NCBI GenBank assembly: GCA_002695905.1 | Contig: NZQM01000105.1 | Coordinates: forward strand, 1 to 64,000 | Reading direction: 5' to 3' | DNA length: 64,000 nucleotides | Source: Parvibaculum sp. | GTDB taxonomy: Bacteria > Pseudomonadota > Alphaproteobacteria > Parvibaculales > Parvibaculaceae | Shown: positions 10,775-22,672 of the stretch, piece by piece | Position numbering within the stretch: position 1 is the first letter of the stretch | How the letters are laid out: every line of letters begins with the position of its first letter | The notes under the pieces: generated by a model | Database searches by the model: none | Seen by the model: only the letters and a program-made list of their open reading frames with translations | Told to the model about the DNA's origin: nothing | Position numbers and translations under genes: made by a program

Positions 10775-12000
10775 GTGCAGCCCCTCTTCTTCCCGTCGAT
10801 GATGCTATCGCGCGCATTGGATCTGCAATCTCGCCGCTCGCTTCAGAGCAGGTGGCGGTCTCTAATGCGGGGGGGCGTATACTTGCCGAATCGCTCACAG
10901 CAAGAAGAACACATCCGCCTTTTGATGGCTCTGCAATGGATGGCTACGCGGTGCGTCTTGCGGACACGGTCAGCATTCCTACGCGGCTTAGCGTAGTTGG
11001 CGAAAGCGCTGCGGGTCGCTCTTTTGACAAAACACTCGGTAAAAACGAAGCTGTTCGCATATTCACAGGTGCGCCCCTTCCTGTTGGTGCCGACACCATC
11101 GTCATCCAAGAAGATACTAAGCGTGATGGTGACACCATCATCATCAAAGAGGCACCGAAGCCCGGTCAGCATATTCGCCGTGCGGGCATTGATTTTTCTG
11201 AAGGGGACAGTTTTTTTGCGGCAGGTCGATTACTGTCAGCGAGCGATGTCGCTCTTGCTGCCGCTATGAACATTCCGGAACTTTCAGTCTTCAAGAAGCC
11301 TCGCATTGCCTTCTTTGCAACCGGCGATGAACTGGTCTTGCCTGGCGAAACACCTGGTCCCAACCAGATTGTCAGCTCGAACAGTCCAGGTCTCTCGGCC
11401 CTTATCACTGAGCTTGGCGGTATTCCGGTGGACCTAGGCATTGCCCGGGACAATGAGGCGAGCATCCGCGAGTACACAGAGCGCGCGCAGGACGCCGACA
11501 TCCTGGTCACGGTGGGCGGAGCCTCCGTCGGCGATCATGATCTTGTCCAGCCGGTTTTGACGTCGATGGGACTCAACGTTGATTTCTGGCGCATTGCGAT
11601 GCGCCCTGGCAAGCCGCTCATGTTTGGTGATTTCAATGAAACACCCTTCCTCGGTCTTCCTGGCAATCCGGTTTCGGCACTGGTCTGCGGGCACCTCTTT
11701 TTGCGAGCTGCGATTTCCGCCAGACAAGGCGCCCGAGCCACCCACCCGCCCCTTGTGCCGGTCACCTTGGGTGCGGACCTTCGTGAAAACGACAAGCGCC
11801 AGGACTATTTGCGCGCAACGATTCAAATCGTCGATGGTGTCTGGACAGCAACACCGCTCAACCGGCAGGACAGCTCCATGTTGAGCGCACTGTCCCGAAG
11901 TCACTGTCTTCTGGTACGCCCGCCACTCGCCTCAGCCGCTCAAACCGGCGACATCTGTCCCGCTGTTTTACTCCGCGCTCCGGACTTATCCACAGATTAG
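10771..12000 (+). CDS. moeA: molybdopterin molybdotransferase
   Basis: [45 protein letters not shown]. Confidence 0.96.
   Translation: MSAAPLLPVDDAIARIGSAISPLASEQVAVSNAGGRILAESLTARRTHPPFDGSAMDGYAVRLADTVSIPTRLSVVGESAAGRSFDKTLGKNEAVRIFTGAPLPVGADTIVIQEDTKRDGDTIIIKEAPKPGQHIRRAGIDFSEGDSFFAAGRLLSASDVALAAAMNIPELSVFKKPRIAFFATGDELVLPGETPGPNQIVSSNSPGLSALITELGGIPVDLGIARDNEASIREYTERAQDADILVTVGGASVGDHDLVQPVLTSMGLNVDFWRIAMRPGKPLMFGDFNETPFLGLPGNPVSALVCGHLFLRAAISARQGARATHPPLVPVTLGADLRENDKRQDYLRATIQIVDGVWTATPLNRQDSSMLSALSRSHCLLVRPPLASAAQTGDICPAVLLRAPDLSTD
11986..11994 (+). promoter_or_regulatory. perfect consensus DnaA box TTATCCACA at the moeA 3' end
   Basis: Exact 9-mer just before the lexA promoter; a one-mismatch copy TTGTCCACA lies at 12071-12079. 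Confidence 0.35.
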
Positions 12001-12001
12001 G

Positions 12002-12031
12002 CTTGACGGTTTACGAGAACCAAACTAGAAC
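12002..12031 (+). promoter_or_regulatory. lexA promoter with LexA (SOS) box GAAC-N7-GAAC
   Basis: CTTGAC (12002-12007) followed by GAACCAAACTAGAAC (12017-12031), matching the alphaproteobacterial direct-repeat SOS box and overlapping the expected -10 region. Confidence 0.85.
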
Positions 12032-12165
12032 AGAATCAGATGTTTTTGATTTGTTCTCAACTCTGGTGAGTTGTCCACAGATCTCAGACTGCTCGATGAT
12101 TTGGTTACTGGACTTTACGGCGCTCTACTGGGGCTCTCGAAGTACAGGCATCTTGGAGACTACTG

Positions 12166-12864
12166 ATGCTGACGCGCAAACAACATGAATTGCTTATGTT
12201 CATCAACGAACGGATCAAAGAGACCGGCGTGTCTCCTTCCTTCGATGAAATGAAGGATGCGCTCGACCTCAGATCCAAATCCGGCATTCATCGGCTGATC
12301 ACGGCACTGGAAGAAAGAGGGTTTCTGAGACGGTTGCCCCATCGTGCCCGTGCACTTGAGATCCTAAAGCTGCCGGAATCTGCGTCTCCGAGCTTTGGAC
12401 GCAACAGTGGCTTCTCCCCCTCCGTCATTGAAGGCAGTCTTGGGAAGACCCAAATGCCCTCAACACTGCCAGCCAATGAAGACGCCATGCCCATATCGGT
12501 CATGGGTCGGATCGCTGCTGGGACTCCCATTGAAGCGCTGCAGGAAGAAAGCCATCAGGTGTCTGTGCCAGTCGATATGCTCGCGCGGGGTGAGCACTAC
12601 GCTCTTGAGGTCAAGGGCGACTCCATGATTGATGCGGGTATTCTCGATGGCGACACGGTTGTAATTGAACGCTGCGACACAGCGAATAATGGGGAGATTG
12701 TTGTGGCTCTCGTGGACGACCAGGAAGCCACCCTGAAGCGTCTTCGCCGCAAGGGCAACTCAGTGGCCCTGGAAGCTGCTAACCCTGCCTACGAGACACG
12801 GATTTTTGGACCTGATCGTGTGAAGGTTCAGGGGCGGCTTGTCGGACTGCTTCGCCGCTATTGA
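12166..12864 (+). CDS. lexA: transcriptional repressor LexA
   Basis: [64 protein letters not shown]. Confidence 0.97.
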   Translation: MLTRKQHELLMFINERIKETGVSPSFDEMKDALDLRSKSGIHRLITALEERGFLRRLPHRARALEILKLPESASPSFGRNSGFSPSVIEGSLGKTQMPSTLPANEDAMPISVMGRIAAGTPIEALQEESHQVSVPVDMLARGEHYALEVKGDSMIDAGILDGDTVVIERCDTANNGEIVVALVDDQEATLKRLRRKGNSVALEAANPAYETRIFGPDRVKVQGRLVGLLRRY

Positions 12865-15032
12865 GGGTCCCATCCTGACGAGGGGCCAGACCACGGTCTG
12901 TCACCCCGCCAGTCGCGCACTGTTTCCACACGCTCGATATTACCACCTTCATCAAGATAGATTGCATGGGCGCCTTCGCGCGCAACATCAAACCGATCAA
13001 TGATCAGAATGGCGTTACAAGACTCGCGCTCCCTGCGGCGGACAGGAATCGATGCAATGACGATATCCGCTTCCCGGCAATCATCGCCAAGTGCTGCAGA
13101 CGATATTGGCAGGGCAACGATGGGAGTTCCTTCAGCCACGCACCCAATTTCGTCACACGGCAAACGGCGGCTGGAAATGTCCGTGTCCGGTGCTTCTCCA
13201 TTTCTTCGCAACCAGCTTTCACGTGCATAGCGTGGCGTTCGACCCGACCAAAGGTACCGCCCGCCTTCTTCTTTCACTGCTGCAAGCTTGGCGTCCCTGT
13301 TGACGAGTATGTCAGGCGTACTAGGCTGCGATGCTAGATAAAGGCCAAGAAGAAGCGGACCCAGCCCCGCCCGCCGGAGGCTGGTTTGCCAGAGCGCCAT
13401 CCAGGCGCCGCCCAGCGAAATCAACCCAAGGGCGAGCGTTGAGAAAGACCCAATGGTGACAACAGCACCACCCCAGTTGCTGACTTCTTCAGCGACCCAG
13501 ATAACACCAGCAAGCCCCATCTCCATCACCCAAAGGGCAGGCCCCTCTAACCCTAGCGGCATGAGGATGTAGGCGATAAGTGCGGAGGGCATGATCAGCG
13601 TGCCAACAAGCGGCATGGCCGCCATGTTACCGGCGAGCCCGAATGCCGCCATTCGATTGAAATGGAAGGCCGCAAAGGGTGCGGTCGCCGCTCCCGCGAC
13701 CAGGCTTGTGATGCACAGGGTGATCATATAAACGGCAGCCAAGCGTATTGCCCCTGAGAGACCCGTCGCGTTTTCCCGGAGGCGTAACAGCTGCATCTCC
13801 CGGTTCTGATAGACGGCAACGAGAGCTGTCACCGCAGCAAACGACATTTGAAACCCTGGCTCCAACAGGCTCTCTGGCCTCATCAACAGAACGATAACAG
13901 CTGCCAGAGCGACGTTGCGCAGAGAAAATGCCGGACGATCAATCAGCACCGCGACGAACATCAGTGCTGCCATAATGAAGGCGCGTTGTGTCGCCACCGA
14001 TCCACCAGAGAGAAAGAGGTAGGCAAGAGCGCCCAAAAGCGCGACAGACGCCGCCCACTTCTTAATGGGATATCGATGAGCCAAAGGCGGAAAGAGCGCC
14101 AGCACAGCACGGACCAGCCAAAACAAGGTGCCTGCAAACAGGACCATGTGCAGTCCTGAGATCGCCAGAATATGAGCGAGCCCTGCATCGCGGAGATCCT
14201 GTTCAACATCCTCGTCGATTGCCTGCCGGAGGCCCGTCATCAGGGCCGCGGCGACCGGCCCCTCTTTTTCAGACATATGCTCAATCACATGACGGGCGAC
14301 GACCTCCCGGGTTGAGGCAATGGCGACCTGCCACCCACCCAGTCTCTCGCTTCTCAGTATGTCAGGGGCCGCGAGGGTGACACCCGTCCCGCCCAATCCC
14401 CTGAACCAGGCCTGGCGCGCAAAGTCGAATGCTCCTGGTGCAACAGGTTCTGCCGGCGGCCACAACATGGCCCGGGTTTCAATTTCATCTCCCGGCCAGA
14501 TGGGTGCATGTTCCTGACGCACGCGTAGGCGCACGAGTGCAGGAAGACCCGCGTCCGGCAGCCCACCGATGAAGGTTGGCTTCAAAAGTAGGGTTGTTCC
14601 GCCTTCCTGGTTGAGGCCGGCCTGCATGACACGGCCTTGTATTGGAGTCCCTTGCATCTCAGCCTGTAAAACGGGTGCGGCCACGCTGAGGGAGCGCAGT
14701 TGGGCTGCCAGGAACCCGAGTGCTGCGCATAATGCGAAAACTGCCGCGACCGCGAGCCAGCCCCGGTGCCGCACCAGATAAGCTGCAAGTGCGGCGCCGA
14801 CAAAACAGACAATTGACCATCCGACATAAGGTTCGGTGGGGAGAGAAAAATAGACAGCGATTCCCCCGGCAAGACCGACGGGCACCCAGAGGCTCAGATT
14901 GTCCTGTTCACGGGCGCAGAGGCCTCGCCAGCGCCCTCCTACCCGTCGAATAAGGCTCTCGATGAGACCTTTTGCATCCTCAAGCGACCATTTGGGCCCA
15001 TGATGAGGCGGATTTTGTTTAAAAACAGACAT
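12858..15032 (-). CDS. comEC: ComEC/Rec2 family competence/DNA-uptake channel protein
   Basis: 724 aa; '[23 protein letters not shown]', '[21 protein letters not shown]'; polytopic. Confidence 0.92.
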   Translation of the reverse strand: MSVFKQNPPHHGPKWSLEDAKGLIESLIRRVGGRWRGLCAREQDNLSLWVPVGLAGGIAVYFSLPTEPYVGWSIVCFVGAALAAYLVRHRGWLAVAAVFALCAALGFLAAQLRSLSVAAPVLQAEMQGTPIQGRVMQAGLNQEGGTTLLLKPTFIGGLPDAGLPALVRLRVRQEHAPIWPGDEIETRAMLWPPAEPVAPGAFDFARQAWFRGLGGTGVTLAAPDILRSERLGGWQVAIASTREVVARHVIEHMSEKEGPVAAALMTGLRQAIDEDVEQDLRDAGLAHILAISGLHMVLFAGTLFWLVRAVLALFPPLAHRYPIKKWAASVALLGALAYLFLSGGSVATQRAFIMAALMFVAVLIDRPAFSLRNVALAAVIVLLMRPESLLEPGFQMSFAAVTALVAVYQNREMQLLRLRENATGLSGAIRLAAVYMITLCITSLVAGAATAPFAAFHFNRMAAFGLAGNMAAMPLVGTLIMPSALIAYILMPLGLEGPALWVMEMGLAGVIWVAEEVSNWGGAVVTIGSFSTLALGLISLGGAWMALWQTSLRRAGLGPLLLGLYLASQPSTPDILVNRDAKLAAVKEEGGRYLWSGRTPRYARESWLRRNGEAPDTDISSRRLPCDEIGCVAEGTPIVALPISSAALGDDCREADIVIASIPVRRRERESCNAILIIDRFDVAREGAHAIYLDEGGNIERVETVRDWRGDRPWSGPSSGWDPQ

Positions 15033-15240
15033 TTCGCTATTTAGTATGGCCGAAAAATCGCAGGGTTGTGCGAAAAAGTCATGCTCAACAGGTCTTTGGT
15101 CAGAGCCCGTGATGTGCTAAAGAACCCCAGCCGAAGGGTCGTATTTACCTCGCGGCGACGTAGCCTGTGGGTCTCCATTTCCGGCGCACCTTCCAGCGGT
15201 CTTGCGACCCGGCTTGCCCATATTGTGAACCACACCCCAC

Positions 15241-15258
15241 CGCGAGAAGCATCTCGCG
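15241..15258 (+). other. short perfect hairpin upstream of gltX start region
   Basis: CGCGAGA-AGCA-TCTCGCG, 7-bp arms. Confidence 0.5.
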
Positions 15259-15271
15259 ATGTTACTGGAGC

Positions 15272-16696
15272 TTGATCGAACCTTTGAGCGGATCTGACAC
15301 AGTCGTAACGCGTTTTGCCCCCTCTCCAACAGGTTTCCTGCATATTGGAGGGGCGCGGACAGCGCTGTTCAATTGGCTGTTTGCACGCCATCATGGCGGC
15401 AAGTTCCTGATGCGGGTTGAAGATACCGACCGGGAGCGGTCAACAGATGAAGCGATTGACGCGATTTTTGCTGGCCTGAACTGGCTTGGCCTCAAGTGGG
15501 ATGAGGAGCCGGTCTATCAGTTTGCGCAGCAAGCGCGCCATGTGGAGATTGTTCAACAACTCCTGGCGTCAGGGAATGCCTATCATTGCTATTGCTCGCC
15601 GGAAGAGCTGACCGCAATGCGGGAGAAAGCTCGGGCTGAAGGTCGGCCTATGCGGTATGACGGCACCTGGCGAGACCGTGATGCGGCAAATGCTCCTGAG
15701 GGGGTCGCACATGTTGTGCGGTTCAAAGCCCCGAAAGAAGGAAAAACGCTGGTCAAAGATCAGGTCCTGGGTGACGTCACCTTTGACAATGACCAACTGG
15801 ATGACCTGATCCTGCTGCGGTCTGACGGGACGCCCACTTATATGCTCTCGGTCGTTGTTGATGACCATGACATGGGGATTACCCACGTTATTCGGGGGGA
15901 TGACCATCTGACCAATGCGGCGCGGCAGGCACAGATTTATGACGCGCTTGGTTGGACGCCGCCAATATTTGCACACGTTCCGCTTATTCATGGTCCAGAT
16001 GGTGCCAAACTATCCAAACGGCATGGCGCCCTTGGTGCAGAAGCCTATCGGGACATGGGCTATCTGCCTGAAGCGATGCGGAACTACCTGGTCCGTCTTG
16101 GCTGGAGTCATGGGGATGACGAGATTTTCTCGACCGACCAGGCCATTGAGTGGTTCAACCTCGACAGTATTGGCAAATCACCGGCACGGTTTGATTTCGC
16201 CAAGCTCGAAAACCTCAATGCGCATTATATCCGGCTCGCCGATGATGACCGTTTGACTGAGTTGACGCTCGCGATAATGAAAACTTTAGAGGGCTGGCCG
16301 ACTGAGGACAGCACTTTCCAAAAGCGCCTCAGAACCGCAATGCCCGGCCTCAAAGAACGCGCGAAAACATTGGTTGAGCTTGCCGAAGGCGCCGATTATT
16401 TGCGCCAGTCCCGGCCGCTTGAGCTCACCGGGAAAGCAAAAAAAGCTCTTAAGGATGACGCTCGGATTGTTTTAGGACGCCTCGCCGACGCGCTGCCTGA
16501 AGAGGCCGCGTGGACAACAGAGGGACTTGAGCACGCCATTGCAGAGTTTCTGTCCGCCGAAGACATCAAACTAGGCAAGGTGGCGCAGCCGCTCCGTGCC
16601 GCGCTAACAGGCGGGAGTGTATCACCTGGAATTTATGACGTACTCGCATCACTCGGCCGAGATGAAGCCATTGAGAGAATACGAGATCAAGTTTAA
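15272..16696 (+). CDS. gltX: glutamate--tRNA ligase
   Basis: [41 protein letters not shown]. Start uncertain: no ATG near the conserved N-terminus; TTG 15272 proposed, ORF track starts at GTG 15167. Confidence 0.95.
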   Translation: MIEPLSGSDTVVTRFAPSPTGFLHIGGARTALFNWLFARHHGGKFLMRVEDTDRERSTDEAIDAIFAGLNWLGLKWDEEPVYQFAQQARHVEIVQQLLASGNAYHCYCSPEELTAMREKARAEGRPMRYDGTWRDRDAANAPEGVAHVVRFKAPKEGKTLVKDQVLGDVTFDNDQLDDLILLRSDGTPTYMLSVVVDDHDMGITHVIRGDDHLTNAARQAQIYDALGWTPPIFAHVPLIHGPDGAKLSKRHGALGAEAYRDMGYLPEAMRNYLVRLGWSHGDDEIFSTDQAIEWFNLDSIGKSPARFDFAKLENLNAHYIRLADDDRLTELTLAIMKTLEGWPTEDSTFQKRLRTAMPGLKERAKTLVELAEGADYLRQSRPLELTGKAKKALKDDARIVLGRLADALPEEAAWTTEGLEHAIAEFLSAEDIKLGKVAQPLRAALTGGSVSPGIYDVLASLGRDEAIERIRDQV

Positions 16697-16816
16697 GCCT
16701 ATGCGTCCGGCGGTGGCCGGAGCTGCATCAGGTATCTATAATGCCGCAACCATTCTCGCCTAACGGAGCCACTACATTCCGAGGCGGGAGGACAAGTGAA
16801 GGAACAGGTCAACGCC

Positions 16817-18130
16817 ATGACGATAGATAGAAGTGCACGACAAACAAATGAAACCGCCAAGCTCGAAGTTGGCGGCGAATCCTACGACCTGCCCATCTTC
16901 CAAGGCGTTGTCGGGGCCCGCGCCATCGACGTCAGCAAGCTCTATGGCCAGTCTGGTTATTTCACATTCGACCCTGGTTTTACGTCAACCGCCAGCTGCG
17001 ACAGCGACATCACCTATATTGACGGTGACAAAGGCGAGTTGCTGTATCGCGGCTATCCGATTGAGGGCCTAGCTGAAAATGGCAACTTCCTGGAAACGGC
17101 CTATCTGTTGCTGAATGGCGAATTGCCGACTGGTCAGGAATTCTCAGAGTTCGAAAAAGCCATCACCAATCACACGATGGTCCATGAGCAGATGCAGAAT
17201 TTCGTTCGTGGCTTCCGCCGTGACGCACACCCAATGGCCATTATGGTCGGCATGGTGGGCGCCCTTTCTGCGTTTTATCACGACTCTACAGATATAAATG
17301 ATCCGCATCAGCGGATGGTTGCGAGCCGCCGGATGATCGCAAAAATCCCGACGATTGCCGCCATGGCTTACAAATATTCAATTGGCCAACCAGTCGTCTA
17401 CCCACGCAATGATCTGGGCTATGCCGAGAACTTCATGCACATGTGCTTCGCAGTTCCGGCGGAGGAGTATCAGGTCAATCCCGTGATTGCGAAGGCGATG
17501 GACAAGATCTTTATCCTCCATGCTGACCATGAGCAGAATGCGTCCACATCCACCGTGCGTCTTGCCGGCTCATCTGGCGCTAATCCTTTCGCCTGCATCG
17601 CGGCGGGCATTGCCTGCCTTTGGGGCCCTGCGCATGGTGGTGCCAATGAAGCAGCCCTGAACATGTTGGAGGAAATTGGGACTGTTGACCGCATTCCAGA
17701 ATATGTGGCGAAAGCGAAAGACAAAGACGATCCATTCCGCCTTATGGGCTTTGGTCACAGGGTCTACAAAAACTATGACCCGCGGGCAACTGTCATGCAG
17801 CAGGCTTGCCACGAAGTCCTGAAAGAACTGGGCATCAAAGACGATCCACTTCTGGATGTTGCAATGGAGCTTGAGAAGATTGCGCTGAGCGATGAATATT
17901 TTATCGAGAAGAAGCTCTATCCAAACATTGACTTCTATTCCGGCATTACGTTGAAAGCGCTAGGCTTCCCAACGACCATGTTCACCGTCTTGTTCGCGCT
18001 TGCGCGGACAACGGGCTGGGTCGCGCAGTGGAATGAAATGGTCCGTGATCCCGAGCAACGGATTGGTCGCCCACGTCAGCTCTATAATGGCGCTCCACGC
18101 CGCGACTATGTTGACGTTGCCAAGCGATAA
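16817..18130 (+). CDS. gltA: citrate synthase
   Basis: [48 protein letters not shown] 16817 preferred over GTG 16796. Confidence 0.97.
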   Translation: MTIDRSARQTNETAKLEVGGESYDLPIFQGVVGARAIDVSKLYGQSGYFTFDPGFTSTASCDSDITYIDGDKGELLYRGYPIEGLAENGNFLETAYLLLNGELPTGQEFSEFEKAITNHTMVHEQMQNFVRGFRRDAHPMAIMVGMVGALSAFYHDSTDINDPHQRMVASRRMIAKIPTIAAMAYKYSIGQPVVYPRNDLGYAENFMHMCFAVPAEEYQVNPVIAKAMDKIFILHADHEQNASTSTVRLAGSSGANPFACIAAGIACLWGPAHGGANEAALNMLEEIGTVDRIPEYVAKAKDKDDPFRLMGFGHRVYKNYDPRATVMQQACHEVLKELGIKDDPLLDVAMELEKIALSDEYFIEKKLYPNIDFYSGITLKALGFPTTMFTVLFALARTTGWVAQWNEMVRDPEQRIGRPRQLYNGAPRRDYVDVAKR

Positions 18131-18155
18131 TCGGCATTGATATCGATCTTAAGAG

Positions 18156-18187
18156 AGGCGCTTCCCAGCCGGGCAAGCGCCTTTTTT
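18156..18187 (+). terminator. rho-independent terminator of gltA
   Basis: AGGCGCTT-cccagccgggc-AAGCGCCT followed by TTTTT; also lies at the 3' end of convergent lpxB. Confidence 0.85.
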
Positions 18188-19358
18188 ATGCGATAGGCTT
18201 TTCGCCCAGCATTTCCAGCACCACATTGGCCGCGCGTGTGCTGGGGCTTGGTCCACCAACACCCATCAACTCGCCCATTTCCGCCAGGTCCAGAAGTGCC
18301 CGGCGCCTCTCTTCGGTGTCACCAATGAGTGGAATAAGGGCCGCGCTCAGGTCTTCAGACTTGCAGTTATGCTGAAGAAACTCCTTCACCGCTGGCCGAT
18401 CCAATATCAAATTGACCAGCACAACTGTAGGCACCTTTAGAAACCTTGAAACACTCCAGGCTGCGATGGGATCGATTTTGTATGCTACCACCATAGGAAT
18501 GCCAGCGAGCCCTAGCTCCAAAGATACGGTGCCAGATGCAGCGATCGCTGCGGTCGCTGCAGCAAACGCACCACGTTTCTCGTCGTCGCCGAATGCCAAG
18601 ACAGGTTCGATCGGCCAGTCCTTCACGGCTTCGACAACCAGGCCCTGAACATGCGGCACCACAGGGATAACAACGCGTAGGCCTTTGTGACGTGCGGCGA
18701 CCTGTGCTGCCGTTTTCCCCATAAGGTCGATGAGACGTTTCACTTCATTCGTGCGACTGCCCGGCAGAGCAAGTAGTACCGGAGCATCCGGTTCGATGCC
18801 CTTTTCCTCACGAAATGCAGCACCTTCTTCAGGCGACGCGATCTTTTCAATCGCTGGGTGCCCGACATATTCACAATCCAATCCGGCCTCGGCGCGAAAG
18901 AAAGCTGGTTCGAAGGGGAGCAGTGCGAGGACTTTGCGCAAATAGGTCGCCATGGCCTTTGCGCGCCCGCGTCGCCACGCCCACACACTGGGTGATACAT
19001 AGTTCGCGATCGGAACCTCTGGCGCCTTCTTGTGTATGCGCTTTGCAACTGTATGGGTGAAGTCGGGACTGTCGATGATCACGACCAGGTCTGGTTGTGT
19101 CTCTACGGCATGTCGTGTTGTTTCAGACATGCGTCGCAAAATAAGCGGCAGCCGCGGGATTACTTCCCGTGGCCCCATAACGGCAATATCGGTCATGGGG
19201 AAGATTGATGACAAACCTTGCGCCTCCATGCGTGGCCCACCCACGCCTGAGAAGCTCACTCTATCGCCGAGGACCTCACGCACCGATGTCATCAATGCGG
19301 CGCCCAATGTATCTCCCGATGTTTCACCGACCACCAGCATGACATGATGATCTGTCAT
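18186..19358 (-). CDS. lpxB: lipid-A-disaccharide synthase
   Basis: VVGETSGDTLGAALM, NYVSPSVWAWRRGRAKAM, LALPGSRTNEVKRL. Confidence 0.96.
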   Translation of the reverse strand: MTDHHVMLVVGETSGDTLGAALMTSVREVLGDRVSFSGVGGPRMEAQGLSSIFPMTDIAVMGPREVIPRLPLILRRMSETTRHAVETQPDLVVIIDSPDFTHTVAKRIHKKAPEVPIANYVSPSVWAWRRGRAKAMATYLRKVLALLPFEPAFFRAEAGLDCEYVGHPAIEKIASPEEGAAFREEKGIEPDAPVLLALPGSRTNEVKRLIDLMGKTAAQVAARHKGLRVVIPVVPHVQGLVVEAVKDWPIEPVLAFGDDEKRGAFAAATAAIAASGTVSLELGLAGIPMVVAYKIDPIAAWSVSRFLKVPTVVLVNLILDRPAVKEFLQHNCKSEDLSAALIPLIGDTEERRRALLDLAEMGELMGVGGPSPSTRAANVVLEMLGEKPIA

Positions 19359-20215
19359 ACGCTCCCCTCTCCCGTGCCGACAGGAAGGCCTATCACAAAC
19401 AGGTCCAATTCATCCGCGCGCTGTCCCACCCCTTCAACATTGGCTATCAGGGCGCCAGAAGCTTCATATGCAATTCCGTTGAGCCCCGCGGCCGCGGCAT
19501 TTTCGACCGTTGTGAGTCCCAATGTTGGGAGGTCAACCCGCCTCTCTTGCCCTGGCTTAGGAAGTTTCACCAGAACACCCGACTTTCCAGACCGACCAGG
19601 CAATCTCGCGACACGATTCAGCATTTCATCAGTACCCATACTGTCTTCGACATCGAGGACCTGTCCGCCCGCTACTACAGCCCCTTGTCCCAAATCTTTG
19701 GCGCCTCGTTCTCGAACAATTTCGATAGCCATCTGGATGTCCGTTTCATCAGCCAATGACGGTTTGGTTTTCGTCAATGAACCGGCAGGCGCAACGAGCT
19801 CAGCGGCAACCTCTTCAGCAGGGCGGATGTGAAACCCATGGGTCTCCTCGAAATATCTGACAGTCCCGCTAAGAAGACCATCATCGCCGCGCCTCAACAG
19901 GCCAAGCACCTGCACTATCGACCGCAAAACTGTCATATCGGGTCGAAAGTTGAAAAGGGTCGGGCGGTCCAACGGACCGATCATGACCAGGTCGCGGCAC
20001 CCCGCCTGTTTAAGTAGTTCAATCGTTTTGCCAAGGGCGCCATACCTGACCCAGGCGTGAGGGAACTCCGCAATTGCGGTGTCGCTCCAGCCCCTGATCC
20101 CTACAATAAAAACCGGTCGTCCCTCTGCGACTGCCGCCTCCGCAACGATGCTCGGCAGCGCGCCCCCTCCCGCGATGATCCCGAGAGCAGGTTTTTCAGA
20201 AGGTGCAGCGCTCAT
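19355..20215 (-). CDS. lpxI: UDP-2,3-diacylglucosamine pyrophosphatase LpxI
   Basis: 286 aa; 'LGIIAGGGALPSIVAEAA', 'DLVMIGPLDRPTLFNFRPDMTVLRSI'; between lpxA and lpxB. Confidence 0.92.
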   Translation of the reverse strand: MSAAPSEKPALGIIAGGGALPSIVAEAAVAEGRPVFIVGIRGWSDTAIAEFPHAWVRYGALGKTIELLKQAGCRDLVMIGPLDRPTLFNFRPDMTVLRSIVQVLGLLRRGDDGLLSGTVRYFEETHGFHIRPAEEVAAELVAPAGSLTKTKPSLADETDIQMAIEIVRERGAKDLGQGAVVAGGQVLDVEDSMGTDEMLNRVARLPGRSGKSGVLVKLPKPGQERRVDLPTLGLTTVENAAAAGLNGIAYEASGALIANVEGVGQRADELDLFVIGLPVGTGEGSV

Positions 20216-20238
20216 TCCTGATCTGCGCTCTCTACGCC

Positions 20239-21039
20239 TTAGTCATCTGCTGCAGCCCGTGGCATGCAGATGGATCTGCTCGTCTCAGATTTGATGAAAC
20301 TTATGATGTCCATCACGTCTGGCTGCTCGCTAAAGAGTGCGGCTACGTCTTCGACTCGCTCGCGAAGCGTCCCCTCTTCTGCAAAGAGCATTCGATAGGC
20401 AGCACGAAGTGCGTGTATCTGCTCCCGTTCGAAGCCACGCCGCTTCATGCCGATCACATTCAGACCCGCGAGTCGCGCCCGGTTCCCCAAGACCATCCCA
20501 TACGGGATGACGTCGTTTTCAACACCACTCATGCCACCAATAAAGGAGTGCTTCCCGATACGGGTAAACTGATGCACGCCAGCACCGCCGCTCACAATGA
20601 CAAAATCTTCGACGACACAATGACCAGCAAGCATCACATTGTTGGAAAGGACAACCCCATTTCCGACCTTTGTATCGTGCCCCACATGTGCGCCCGTCAG
20701 AAAAGCACAGTTACTGCCAACCTCAGTAACCAGACCGCCACCTTCGGTACCTGAATTCATGGTCACATGCTCTCGGATCATATTGTCTGACCCTACGATG
20801 AGCTCACTCTCCTCACCCTCATACTTGAGATCCTGCGGCGGCTGCCCGATAGAGGCAAACGGGAAAATTTCGCAGCGGGCTCCGACACTGGTTTTTCCGT
20901 CTACGACAACATGCGAGTGCAGCTTGACACCCTCTGCAAGACGCACGCGGGGGCCCACGATTGAATAGGGGCCGACAACAACGTTAGATGCCAGTTCGGC
21001 TGATGCATCAACGATTGCTGTTTCGTGAACTTCGGTCAT
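20239..21039 (-). CDS. lpxA: acyl-[ACP]--UDP-N-acetylglucosamine O-acyltransferase
   Basis: Hexapeptide repeats; '[22 protein letters not shown]', '[13 protein letters not shown]'-type motif. Confidence 0.96.
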   Translation of the reverse strand: MTEVHETAIVDASAELASNVVVGPYSIVGPRVRLAEGVKLHSHVVVDGKTSVGARCEIFPFASIGQPPQDLKYEGEESELIVGSDNMIREHVTMNSGTEGGGLVTEVGSNCAFLTGAHVGHDTKVGNGVVLSNNVMLAGHCVVEDFVIVSGGAGVHQFTRIGKHSFIGGMSGVENDVIPYGMVLGNRARLAGLNVIGMKRRGFEREQIHALRAAYRMLFAEEGTLRERVEDVAALFSEQPDVMDIISFIKSETSRSICMPRAAADD

Positions 21040-21533
21040 TCGCCCTCTTCCGCATCACGGATCATGGCTGCATAATCCGCTTCGGCAACAACTACCCCAT
21101 CTACCTTCGCGATTCCCCGAAACTTCCAAACAGATCCACGGTTCTGCAGTTTCGACACATGCAGCTCCAACTGATCTCCGGGCACGACGGGTTTGCGAAA
21201 CTTCGCCTTATCAATCGCCATGAAGTAGACGACCTTCCTCCCGGCATCGCCTGCTGTTCCGTGGATCACAAGAGCCCCGGCTGTTTGAGCCATAGCTTCA
21301 ACGATCAGCACACCTGGGAAAACCGGGTGGCCTGGAAAGTGACCCTGAAAATAGGGATCGTTAATGGTGACATTCTTGATGCCAACGGCCGATTCACATC
21401 CGTCCATGTCACGGATTTTGTCGATCAACAACATCGGATACCGGTGCGGAAGCAATTCCATCACCCGATTTACGTCCGCAAACCCCAATTCTCTGACATT
21501 CTCGTCTTTTAGGTCACTTGTCGTCTCAGTCAT
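21036..21533 (-). CDS. fabZ: 3-hydroxyacyl-[ACP] dehydratase FabZ
   Basis: [39 protein letters not shown]; start at MTETT. Confidence 0.96.
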   Translation of the reverse strand: MTETTSDLKDENVRELGFADVNRVMELLPHRYPMLLIDKIRDMDGCESAVGIKNVTINDPYFQGHFPGHPVFPGVLIVEAMAQTAGALVIHGTAGDAGRKVVYFMAIDKAKFRKPVVPGDQLELHVSKLQNRGSVWKFRGIAKVDGVVVAEADYAAMIRDAEEGE

Positions 21534-21580
21534 CTCTCTACTTCCAAAACCGAACGCACCGAACAAACACCCGATCCCGC

Positions 21581-22642
21581 TCAGGCGCTTGAACCCTTCT
21601 TTTTTCCATAGTCCTTCGCCATCCGTTGCAGCGCGATTAACTCGCGTTGCCATTCCCTAACAGGTTTGGCGGGCGTACCGCCCCAGCGCTGACCAGCAGG
21701 AATATCATGAATAACGCTTGATCTCGCCGCGATCTGAACTCCATCGCCAATCTTGATATGGCCGATTGTCCCTACGCGAGCTCCGAGTGCGACATAGTCC
21801 CCAAACTCACCGCTACCCGCCAAGCCGCATTGAGCGACAATATTACATCCCTGTCCGACGACTACGTTGTGGCCAATCTGGACCAGATTATCGATTTTTG
21901 TTCCAGCCCCAATGATCGTGTCAGGCCCGGCCCCCCTGTCAATTGTCGTATTCGCACCGATTTCGACGTCGTCCTGCACAATCACACGCCCCAGCTGCGG
22001 GATTTTTTCGTGCGTGGGTAGCCCCATTGCAAATCCAAAACCGTCCTGACCGATCCGGACGCCAGGGTGAATAATGACGCGATCTCCAATATGGGCATAA
22101 GCAACAGTGGCACCCGGTCCGATGAAACTGTCTCTACCAACAGTGGTCCCCTTAGTCACCACCGCGCATGAGGCGATCACCGCCCCAGACCCAATTTCAC
22201 ACTCCGAACTCACAACAGCGCCGGGCTCAATCGTCGCACCATCGCCTATCTTAGCCGAAGGGTGAATGTGTGCCGCCGAGCTCACTGTAGACCCCTCGCC
22301 AAATGTATCCGAGAGGCGGCAGCTCGCTGGATAGAAGCACTGAGCGGCAAGTGCATAGGATCTGTATGGTTGATCACTCACCAACAGTGCGACGCCTGCA
22401 GGTGCTTTATCGACAAACTTGCTACCGACAATGCACGCGCTGGCTTTGGTTGCTTCGAAGGCCGTGACATATTTCGGATTGTCAAGAAATGCGATCTCGT
22501 CCGGCCCGGCTGAATCGAGTGGTGCAACGTCAACGATTGAAACGGTTTCGTCAGACCCCTTATGCACTGTCGCTTCTATCCGCGACGCCAGGTCACCCAG
22601 AGAAAACGGGCCTTCTTTTTTAAAGAAGCGTAGATCAGCCAT
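21581..22642 (-). CDS. lpxD: UDP-3-O-(3-hydroxymyristoyl)glucosamine N-acyltransferase
   Basis: Hexapeptide repeats; '[10 protein letters not shown]', '[32 protein letters not shown]'. Confidence 0.96.
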   Translation of the reverse strand: MADLRFFKKEGPFSLGDLASRIEATVHKGSDETVSIVDVAPLDSAGPDEIAFLDNPKYVTAFEATKASACIVGSKFVDKAPAGVALLVSDQPYRSYALAAQCFYPASCRLSDTFGEGSTVSSAAHIHPSAKIGDGATIEPGAVVSSECEIGSGAVIASCAVVTKGTTVGRDSFIGPGATVAYAHIGDRVIIHPGVRIGQDGFGFAMGLPTHEKIPQLGRVIVQDDVEIGANTTIDRGAGPDTIIGAGTKIDNLVQIGHNVVVGQGCNIVAQCGLAGSGEFGDYVALGARVGTIGHIKIGDGVQIAARSSVIHDIPAGQRWGGTPAKPVREWQRELIALQRMAKDYGKKKGSSA

Positions 22643-22672
22643 TATTGTTAAAGATCCCTGCCTTCTGAGTGT

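Noticed and set aside
7197-12079. Cluster of DnaA boxes considered as a replication origin
   Set aside because: Boxes are several kb apart, with no AT-rich unwinding region or parAB/dnaA/hemE neighbours
20203-20754. 183-aa plus-strand ORF opposite lpxA
   Set aside because: Antisense to LpxA hexapeptide repeats; no domain signal
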